Origin: Phycisphaerales bacterium UBA2402
Lineage (GTDB): Bacteria > Planctomycetota > Phycisphaerae > Phycisphaerales > UBA1924
Length of the DNA stretch: 15,643 bases
Assembly (NCBI GenBank): GCA_002343715.1
Contig: DDSA01000192.1
Coordinates: 1 to 15,643, forward strand
Direction: 5' to 3'
The notes under the pieces are model-generated. The model did no database searches, had not been told where the DNA came from, and saw only the letters and a list, made by a program, of their open reading frames with translations. Made by a program: the position numbers and the translations under genes. Shown here piece by piece: positions 1-5,820 of this stretch (within the stretch, counting starts at the first letter, position 1; each line of letters begins with the position of its first letter).

Positions 1-234
1 GCCGCCAAGTCGAATCAGGCTCCCGTCTTCAACGCATCGCCGGTGCCCGCGGCACCATTCCCCGATCCGGCACGCAACTCCCGATACCAGCAGCTGCTCG
101 AAAAGTACCGGGGATCGGGCGAGTTCAAGACCGAGATCGAGATCGCGGAAGCCGCGATGAAACAGACGGACAACGAGGCGGTCACTGGGCAGTTGCCCGG
201 CTTCGATACGGCGATTCTCAAGGGCAAGCAGTGA
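1..234 (+). CDS. C-terminal end of an unrecognised protein (5' truncated)
   Basis: The frame is open from the first base and ends at TGA 232-234, giving at least 77 residues; the true start lies outside the window. The visible part has a Pro/Ala-rich stretch and then a charged, probably helical tail (RYQQLLEKYRGSGEFKTEIE). There is no membrane segment, signal peptide or motif that I recognise. A GTG at 43 could be read as a start, but the frame continues upstream without a break, so I prefer a truncated gene. The next gene begins 40 nt downstream on the same strand and is GspL-like. This protein may therefore be another component of the same secretion or pilus locus, such as a GspK-type or adaptor protein. 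That is inference from context only. Confidence 0.6.
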   Translation, partial: AAKSNQAPVFNASPVPAAPFPDPARNSRYQQLLEKYRGSGEFKTEIEIAEAAMKQTDNEAVTGQLPGFDTAILKGKQ

Positions 235-274
235 CCGGTCAGAGGATCACCCGACGTGCGAGGAAGATGACGAC

Positions 275-1945
275 GTGAGCGTTCGAGTTTGCTACATGCA
301 GCGCGGCAGCCAGGGGCACAGCATCCGTGCGCTGCGACTGGTCGGACAGTCGACGGACGAAGGGTTCCCATCGGAGGGCGTGCAGGAGGACGCGACGGTG
401 GAGACTCCCGCCGCGGCGAGTTGGATCAAGTCCAAACTCGCGGGCACCCGCGGCACGGGCGGGTTGACGTTCCTTTGCCTTGATGTCGAAGGAGGAACCT
501 GTTCGTGGATCGGCGCCCCGAGCGCCGACCCTGATGTCGTTTCGGCGGTGGCGAGGTTCGGCGGTCAGGCGCTCGGCGACTCAGGCGCGGGCGAGGGTCG
601 GACGAACGCCGCACTTTCGTACTACGCACCGTCGCCGATGGATTCGACTCTGCAACCGCTTGCACTCAACGGGCAGTCGAGTCGTCGGTTGCCTTTCACG
701 CGGCGGAAGCAGATCAACGAGTCAGCCCACCCCGAGCGGTTCGCGGTGATGGCCATGACAGACGTGCCGGCGCGTCTTTTGGTCGATCGACTGGACGCGC
801 TGGGCGTGTCGGTGGAAACAGTTGCATCGTTATGGCACGCCGCCGCACTCGCGTGGGACCCGGGTTGGTCCCCTGGAGGGGCTGTTCCGAGCGAGGATCC
901 GCTCGTGGCAGAGCCTGTCTCACGCATCCACGCCGCGATCATCGTGGATGCGGGTGGCCGACTGGTATGGAGTTGGTCGCGTGGCACGGAACTGCTGATT
1001 GCCGGGTCGATGCGGTTGCGACAGGTCTCGGCGGGCGAACCCACCAGTTCGGCGGCCCGGCGATGTGTGGTCTTCGGCCGTGATGAAGTATCCCGGCTGA
1101 CGGCGGAGTGGTTAAGTTGGTCGGCTCAAACGGGCCTGGTTCCTTCGCGGATCACGTGCGTGATGCCGGAAGCCTCACCGGAGAGTGCTTCGGAGTTCGG
1201 GCAGGCACTCGGCCGTTCGTGGCCCGGCGTGTCGGTGGACGCGGCTTTGTGCGACGATCCGGTGGGCGCGACGCTGCGGCGCGTCGCCGAACGTCTGGAG
1301 CAAACGCCCGCGAGCGCTGCACCTCCGAATCCTCTTGTATCATTGGTCGGTCTGTCGAACCGAAGGGGTCAAGCGCACCGGCGGTTGTATCTGTGGACGT
1401 CGCTCCTGATCTTGGTCGGAACGGGTGTAACGGGGATCAGCGCCTGGAGGATTTCACAGGCAGCTGCCCGTACGAAGGCGGCCGCTCAGACGCTCGATGG
1501 TCAGTGGCGTTCGCTGGTGAAGGAACACTACCCGGAGGCGGTTCCCGCGATCGGCAAGTCGGACCCCGAGGTGGAACTGGGCAAGGAACTGGACCGGCTG
1601 GATCGGGCTGTGGCCCCCCCTGTGCGAACCGATACGGTGCGGCCGATCCTTCAGGAACTGGAACTGCTTTCTCTGGTGGTGGGAAACTCCGGCTGTCATC
1701 TCGAGAGTGTGGAACTGGACGGACAGCAAGTCAAGATGTTTATCGAAGGAGAGAGCATCCAAGAGGCAGCGGACATGCTCGAGGCGTTCCAGAACGTGAG
1801 CGGCTCGGTGCTGGTGGATTGGGCGTACGACCCCAAGCCGGCGCCGCGTAATCCAACGAGGGTGCGGTCGATGTACACCGCGAAATGGCCGAGCGCCAAG
1901 GCCGCGAAACCGAATGAATCTTCAGGAACAGGCAAACCAAACTGA
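275..1945 (+). CDS. GspL-like inner-membrane platform protein (PilM-PilN type fusion) of a type II secretion/type IV pilus system
   Basis: This is a 556-residue protein. It starts at GTG 275, with AGGA at 261-264 as ribosome binding site. Residues 1 to about 365 form a soluble region with alternating strands and glycines, compatible with the divergent actin-like fold of PilM/GspL; I see no intact nucleotide-binding motif. One membrane segment follows at about 371-392 (RLYLWTSLLILVGTGVTGIS). After it come a helical stretch and a small C-terminal domain (about 455-530) of the PilN/GspL ferredoxin-like kind. This order of large cytoplasmic part, one helix and small periplasmic part is the GspL arrangement. 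In T2SS, GspL links the cytoplasmic ATPase GspE to GspM in the inner membrane. The next gene is GspM/PilO-like, which supports the call. Sequence similarity is low, so it rests on architecture and synteny. A run of seven C lies at 1614-1620. Confidence 0.6.
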   Translation: MSVRVCYMQRGSQGHSIRALRLVGQSTDEGFPSEGVQEDATVETPAAASWIKSKLAGTRGTGGLTFLCLDVEGGTCSWIGAPSADPDVVSAVARFGGQALGDSGAGEGRTNAALSYYAPSPMDSTLQPLALNGQSSRRLPFTRRKQINESAHPERFAVMAMTDVPARLLVDRLDALGVSVETVASLWHAAALAWDPGWSPGGAVPSEDPLVAEPVSRIHAAIIVDAGGRLVWSWSRGTELLIAGSMRLRQVSAGEPTSSAARRCVVFGRDEVSRLTAEWLSWSAQTGLVPSRITCVMPEASPESASEFGQALGRSWPGVSVDAALCDDPVGATLRRVAERLEQTPASAAPPNPLVSLVGLSNRRGQAHRRLYLWTSLLILVGTGVTGISAWRISQAAARTKAAAQTLDGQWRSLVKEHYPEAVPAIGKSDPEVELGKELDRLDRAVAPPVRTDTVRPILQELELLSLVVGNSGCHLESVELDGQQVKMFIEGESIQEAADMLEAFQNVSGSVLVDWAYDPKPAPRNPTRVRSMYTAKWPSAKAAKPNESSGTGKPN

Positions 1946-1979
1946 ACGGTGAGTCTGTTCCCGCGGCGAGCGGTTCAGT

Positions 1980-2567
1980 ATGAGTCAACGAGACACAGCC
2001 AACCCCATGAACGAAGACGCGAGAATGCTCGCCGCGGCAACCGCCGCCCGCACCGAGCGGGCCAATCGCCCCACGATGCTCGTGCTTTTTTCGGCGGTTC
2101 TGCTGGCGGGAGCGCTGGTTTGGCTTTTGTGGGCGTGGAGCGCACAGCGCGACGCAACCCGCTCTCTCTCGTTTCAACAGCGCAAGAGCGAGCGGGTTGC
2201 CGAACGCGTTGCCCAGTTGCTCTCGCTTCGTGCCAGAACGACCTCTGGAGAGGCGGTCAACGAAGGGAACACGCAACTGAGCCAGTTGCTCCCACGCATC
2301 GCGTCGGCGGCATCGGCCAGCGGCATCAAGGACAATGTCCCGCCGCCCGCGCAGCGTCGCCTTTCACCCGCGGGCACCACCGCAAAGCAGTTGCTCCTTG
2401 AATACAACGTGGCCGACGAATCACTCCCCGCGCTCCTGGCCTGGATCGATAAGAGCCTGGCCGATGTGCCCGGCCTGGAGTTGTACAAGGTGGTTGTCTC
2501 TCCGGAGCAGCAGAAATGGCGGCTCAAGGTGACGTTCAGCCGCTGGGAAAAAGCGGAGAGCACGTGA
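1980..2567 (+). CDS. GspM/PilO-like inner-membrane platform protein
   Basis: This 195-residue protein has a short cytoplasmic N-terminus and one membrane helix at about 30-54 (MLVLFSAVLLAGALVWLLWA). A coiled-coil-like stretch rich in Arg, Gln and Glu follows (about 55-80), then a compact periplasmic domain. That topology and size match GspM and PilO, which dimerise with GspL/PilN in the inner membrane. The region around 140-190 has the strand-helix-strand look of the ferredoxin-like PilO/GspM fold (LLAWIDKSLADVPGLELYKV). The start is ATG 1980, 34 nt after the GspL-like stop, without a clear ribosome binding site; ATG 2007 (residue 10) is a possible alternative. The stop TGA 2565-2567 shares its last base with the next start codon, so the two genes are probably translationally coupled. 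The call rests on topology and neighbours, not on a diagnostic motif. Confidence 0.55.
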   Translation: MSQRDTANPMNEDARMLAAATAARTERANRPTMLVLFSAVLLAGALVWLLWAWSAQRDATRSLSFQQRKSERVAERVAQLLSLRARTTSGEAVNEGNTQLSQLLPRIASAASASGIKDNVPPPAQRRLSPAGTTAKQLLLEYNVADESLPALLAWIDKSLADVPGLELYKVVVSPEQQKWRLKVTFSRWEKAEST

Positions 2568-3274
2568 TGCGGGCACTCGTTCCCGGATCCGTGTTTTCCG
2601 GTATTGGTGGTGCGATGTCGGTTTGGTTCGTTCCCTACGTTTGGCCCATGATGCGTGCAGTTACACGATCCAATGCTCTGATCCTCGCCGCCACGACGCT
2701 CCTGGCGTTCGGAGGTCTACCCGCGTGCTCTTCGACCCCCAAAACTCCGCCGCTGAAAATTGAGACCCGCGCGGATTACGAACAGGCCATCGCCGCGGCA
2801 CAGAAAGGCGATCAACTCAGACAGAAGGGCCAGTGGACAGCCGCGGCGGAAGCGTACAAGGAGTCCATCGCCGCCAAGCCCGACCTGGGGCCTGTGTGGA
2901 TGAACCTGGGGTATTGCCTGATGCAGGTGGGGGATTACGTCCCGGCCCGTGACGCGACGATCCGGGCGATCGACCTGCTGCCGAGTGATCCGCGTCCGTA
3001 TGAAAACCTCGGCTTCCTCTACCACTCCCGCGGGTACGACGATGAGGCGATGAGGGCGTACGTTGAGAGCCTCAAGATCGACCCCAACTACCTGCCCAGT
3101 CTGCGAGGGGCCTGCCTGACAGGCAAGTTCATCAAGGTGGTCTCGTACGATGCGCTGGACAGAGTGAACCGCGCTGTGATGAGCGAAACAAACCCCGATT
3201 ATCTCAAGGCGTGGCAGTTCGAGAAACTCCGGATCGAACAGGCTCTCAAGGCTCGTGAACGAGAGGGCACGTGA
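2567..3274 (+). CDS. TPR-repeat lipoprotein
   Basis: Read from ATG 2567, this is 235 residues. That start overlaps the upstream TGA by one base and has GGAGAG at 2555-2560 six bases before it. A lipobox, LPAC, places the lipidated cysteine at residue 54. This makes an unusually long leader, so ATG 2648 is a serious alternative: it leaves a 26-residue signal peptide (RSNALILAATTLLAFGGLPAC) but has no ribosome binding site. Three TPR units follow at about 75-107, 109-141 and 143-175. They carry typical spacing and residues (WMNLGYCLMQVGDY, PYENLGFLYHSRGYDDEAM). The tail is helical and charged. TPR lipoproteins such as PilF/PilW act as pilotins for secretin assembly in type IV pili. A similar role beside GspL/GspM-like genes is plausible but inferred. 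It ends 19 nt from the convergent zinc-ribbon gene. Confidence 0.75.
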   Translation: MRALVPGSVFSGIGGAMSVWFVPYVWPMMRAVTRSNALILAATTLLAFGGLPACSSTPKTPPLKIETRADYEQAIAAAQKGDQLRQKGQWTAAAEAYKESIAAKPDLGPVWMNLGYCLMQVGDYVPARDATIRAIDLLPSDPRPYENLGFLYHSRGYDDEAMRAYVESLKIDPNYLPSLRGACLTGKFIKVVSYDALDRVNRAVMSETNPDYLKAWQFEKLRIEQALKAREREGT

Positions 3275-3293
3275 CGCCGGGGCGACGGATTGT

Positions 3294-3542
3294 TCACCAG
3301 CGGATCAGCGCGAACAGAAAGATCACGAGCACAAACACAGCCAGCAGGATCACCCACGCGGGCTTTCGCGCCGGGGCGCTGCTCAGCGCGTGTCCGCAGT
3401 TCCAGCAGAGTTCGGTGTCGTCGTAGAGTTCGGTCTTGCACTCCGGGCAGGCCCGCGTCACGCCCGAGAAGGCCGCGATGTCCTCATCGCTGGGGCCGTC
3501 GTCGGTCTCGTCGGGGCTGGTCGGGCGGGCACGATTCGCCAT
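3294..3542 (-). CDS. Small zinc-ribbon membrane protein
   Basis: This 82-residue protein has an acidic N-terminus, then a four-cysteine zinc ribbon: CPEC at 32-35 and CWNC at 46-49, spaced as in double zinc-ribbon families. A C-terminal membrane helix occupies about 62-80 (AWVILLAVFVLVIFLFALI). The likely topology is a cytoplasmic zinc ribbon anchored by its tail. I cannot name a function: such proteins are common and mostly uncharacterised, and the ribbon may bind protein, nucleic acid or only structural zinc. The start is ATG 3540-3542, without a visible Shine-Dalgarno. It is the last of five same-strand genes, 40 nt after the preceding membrane-protein gene, and may share their transcript. 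It converges with the TPR lipoprotein gene, with no obvious terminator in the 19 nt between them. Confidence 0.7.
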   Translation of the reverse strand: MANRARPTSPDETDDGPSDEDIAAFSGVTRACPECKTELYDDTELCWNCGHALSSAPARKPAWVILLAVFVLVIFLFALIRW

Positions 3543-3582
3543 CGTGCAAGGATAGGGTCGATGATCGTGGCGTCGCCGTGAT

Positions 3583-3921
3583 TCATCCGGTTCCTGTGTC
3601 GCTGGTGAACGAATCCGTGCCTGTCGCGGCGCGGTGAGAGTTCGGATCGATCACTCGCACATTCCGTCTCCCGTCCAGCACTCCGTTGGGAGAGGTGGCG
3701 CGCATGACGGCGGCGCGGAGACGCCCGTACACCCAGACGAGGATGGCCACGGTCAGAAAGAGTACAAGCAGTGGTATCAGAACGATCAGGGACAGGACCA
3801 GCACAACAAGGATGAAGACATGGGCGGCGAATCGACCGAAAAGGGTGGGCCGGTTCCGCGCGGCGTGCATCCTCCGTTCGATGCGGAAGACCGTTTCGCG
3901 GATGGGAGAATCGCCCGTCAC
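3583..3921 (-). CDS. Small hypothetical membrane protein
   Basis: Read from GTG 3921 this is about 112 residues. The frame is open up to ATG 4071, but those extra 50 codons lie wholly inside the 3' end of the glycosyltransferase-like gene. The GTG overlaps that gene's TGA as GTGA, a typical coupled junction, so I choose it. The protein has a basic amphipathic N-terminus (IRETVFRIERRMHAARN), then one long hydrophobic stretch (HVFILVVLVLSLIVLIPLLV onward) long enough for one long or two tightly packed helices. A polar, Ser/Thr-rich tail of about 40 residues follows. I recognise no family. Its position behind glycan enzymes suggests an accessory membrane role, which is inference only. Confidence 0.55.
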   Translation of the reverse strand: MTGDSPIRETVFRIERRMHAARNRPTLFGRFAAHVFILVVLVLSLIVLIPLLVLFLTVAILVWVYGRLRAAVMRATSPNGVLDGRRNVRVIDPNSHRAATGTDSFTSDTGTG

Positions 3922-5177
3922 GACGGATAGTATTGGGGAATCGGGCCGTCCATGTTCCTCGTTTCGGTCATCACAGGACCGATGAGTGTGCAGGTTCCCG
4001 CGGGCCATCGTTTCAGGGCACGCACGGCGCAGGATACATTCGACATGCCGTACCCGAGGAACGCATCGCAACGCGCAGCCAGGAGCGCATCGAGCAGGAC
4101 ATCGCGTCCGAGAGCCTCCCGCGAGGGCGCGGGCCGGAGGTGCACTCCGCGCGCATCATCCGTACGCGAGACGGCGGTGGTGATGAGCCTCGGGCCGTAG
4201 CGATGCGCGAACTCTGCGAGCAATCGGGTTGAATCGGTGATCAGGAAGATTCGTGCTCGATCACTCTGCGCCAGGAACGCATCGATGCGCCCCGGATAGT
4301 CCGCGTGGGCAGTTCGGATGGCGGGGTCCTCCGCTTCCTTATCCCCTCCCCGGGCGTGCACCGCCAGGACCATGCCACCCCCTGACCCGAGGTGTGTGTT
4401 CGCAAAGTCGTCCACCGCCGCGGTGATGCCCTCGGTGGGGCGGAGATAACGCCGTGCCAGGTCGGCGCTCGCGCCCTCGACGCTCGCACCGTGCAGAGAA
4501 TGGCTTTCGGGAATCCAGTCGAGCAGATACTCGACGCCGGTGTGAAAGTCGTGCACGCACACGGCTTCGCGCCGGGGAAAGTGGTGCAACGCGGCGAGAA
4601 GCGACCCCGGGCCTTGTACACGGTTCATCGGCCCGCACGGGAGCGTCTCGGCGTTGTAGCGGGGGTGATACACACCCCGGCGTGCCGCGGTGAGCACATC
4701 GTCGAACGTCGCGCTGCTGACGGGATGGAAAAAACGCGTCCATGCGTCGGGCGTGTCGTGATCCCGGAAGAGGCTCCCCGGCCCCCAGTGAACTACCGGC
4801 GTGCGGCCCGTGATCTCTGAAGCGAGCAGGCCGCCCAGAACCATGTCCACATCGGAGAAAAATCCGTGGCCCCATGGCAGGATGAGCAAATACGCGGGTG
4901 AAGGTGGCGGCAGGTACGGCGGTGTGGTCTCCGCGAGTCGAAGGTTTTTCTCCGCGGGTTTGAATCGAGGGTCCGCGGCGCGTGCCTGCCTGAACCAGCG
5001 GGCGGCGAGTTCGGGCCTGCACGCGGCGAGTGCGATACGCCCACGAACATTCCATGCGGCGGCATCGGCCGGGTTGACCCTCACGGCGGCGGTGGCGAGT
5101 TTGTCGGCCAGCCCCCAGACGCCCGATTCAAGGGCACGGATGGCCTGCATCGCGGGCGAGAGCGTGGTGGGGGGCAT
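3918..5177 (-). CDS. TPR protein with NodZ/FUT8-like (GT23-type) fucosyltransferase domain
   Basis: This is a 419-residue protein. Residues 10-80 are helical and TPR-like (AAWNVRGRIALAACRPELAA, then WFRQARAADPRFKPAEKNL). Residues about 95-415 resemble the alpha-1,6-fucosyltransferase/NodZ fold. LLILPWGHGFFSDVDMVLGG fits the N-terminal donor-fold entry. VHARGGDK (273-280) matches motif I, H-x-R-x-x-D-K, whose Arg contacts GDP-fucose. FLITDS (311-316) matches motif II. A helix ending in FLGYGMSNVSCAVRAL (373-388) matches the Ser-containing motif III. By family knowledge it would transfer fucose or a similar sugar from a GDP donor; the acceptor is unknown. There is no signal peptide or membrane helix. 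GGAGGG sits about 15 nt before ATG 5177, rather far. It lies 39 nt after the acetyltransferase gene and overlaps the next gene by 4 bp, so it is probably in an operon. Assignment is from motifs only. Confidence 0.6.
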   Translation of the reverse strand: MPPTTLSPAMQAIRALESGVWGLADKLATAAVRVNPADAAAWNVRGRIALAACRPELAARWFRQARAADPRFKPAEKNLRLAETTPPYLPPPSPAYLLILPWGHGFFSDVDMVLGGLLASEITGRTPVVHWGPGSLFRDHDTPDAWTRFFHPVSSATFDDVLTAARRGVYHPRYNAETLPCGPMNRVQGPGSLLAALHHFPRREAVCVHDFHTGVEYLLDWIPESHSLHGASVEGASADLARRYLRPTEGITAAVDDFANTHLGSGGGMVLAVHARGGDKEAEDPAIRTAHADYPGRIDAFLAQSDRARIFLITDSTRLLAEFAHRYGPRLITTAVSRTDDARGVHLRPAPSREALGRDVLLDALLAARCDAFLGYGMSNVSCAVRALKRWPAGTCTLIGPVMTETRNMDGPIPQYYPS

Positions 5178-5216
5178 GCGTGTGAAAGAGTACCCTCCGG
5201 ACGATCGCTCACCGCC

Positions 5217-5807
5217 TCACATCAGGTCGATGCGGGGACGGTCCTTGATGCGTCGAGCCGGGTTGCCGGCGTTCATGCTCCATGCATCCAGGTCCTTGAA
5301 GGCACTCCCCCGCGCGCCCAGGAGCGCCCCCTCGTGCAGCGTGACGCCGGGGCCGATGAAGGCCTCGGCTCCCAGCCAGGCATCGTCCTTGAGCACGATG
5401 GGCGGGCGCAGGAGCGGGAGCGTCTTCTGTTGAAAATCGTGCGTGCCCGCGCAGAGGTGGCTGTATTGGCTGATGGATACACGGTTGCCCAGGGTGATCG
5501 TGCCCAGGGCGTAGAGAATCGCGTGCTCCCCGATGGCGCAATGGTCGCCGCAGATGAAGTTCCACGGGCATTCGAAGTGAACGGTGCGACGGATCTGACT
5601 CCGAGGGCCGACCCTCGCTCCGAAGAGTCGGAGCAATGAAGCCCGCCAGCCGTACCACGTCGGGAAAGAAAGCCGGAAGACTGTCTTTTCAACCACGGCC
5701 CACAGGAATCGACCTATTTTCTCCCGCGTCGAGTACGGGGACCGGTAACGAACCTCTGGGTCGATCGAGGCAACGCTGCCCGGGCTGACATCGGGGTGTG
5801 AGGGCAT
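5217..5807 (-). CDS. WcaF-like acetyltransferase (left-handed beta-helix, hexapeptide repeats)
   Basis: This is a 196-residue protein. The first 65 residues are helical, including WYGWRASLLRLFGARVG. Residues 66-190 are a hexapeptide-repeat beta helix with regular I/L/V-G positions (ICGDHCAIGEHAIL, ITLGNRVSISQYSHLC). The loop CAGTHDF has His123, the residue expected to act as general base in this family. GNPAR at 181-185 is the usual C-terminal turn. The pattern follows colanic acid acetyltransferase WcaF, which O-acetylates a sugar using acetyl-CoA as the polysaccharide is assembled. Length and domain order match the family. The gene lies 13 nt after the tandem glycosyltransferase gene and 39 nt before the fucosyltransferase-like gene, which fits a shared surface-glycan pathway. 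No clear ribosome binding site precedes ATG 5807. The acceptor sugar cannot be told from sequence. Confidence 0.8.
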   Translation of the reverse strand: MPSHPDVSPGSVASIDPEVRYRSPYSTREKIGRFLWAVVEKTVFRLSFPTWYGWRASLLRLFGARVGPRSQIRRTVHFECPWNFICGDHCAIGEHAILYALGTITLGNRVSISQYSHLCAGTHDFQQKTLPLLRPPIVLKDDAWLGAEAFIGPGVTLHEGALLGARGSAFKDLDAWSMNAGNPARRIKDRPRIDLM

Positions 5808-5820
5808 GGTGTTGGGTGGA

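Noticed and set aside
1614..1620. C7 run in the GspL-like gene, and a similar C8 at 15371-15378 in the E2 linker, as slippage sites
   Set aside because: Runs of 7-8 C are ordinary in GC-rich coding sequence, and both frames are intact. Only the G10 in aroDE stands out.
3922..4071. 50-codon N-terminal extension of the small membrane protein
   Set aside because: It lies wholly within the fucosyltransferase-like gene and reads as Arg/Cys/His-rich shadow sequence. The GTGA overlap at 3918-3921 is a better start.
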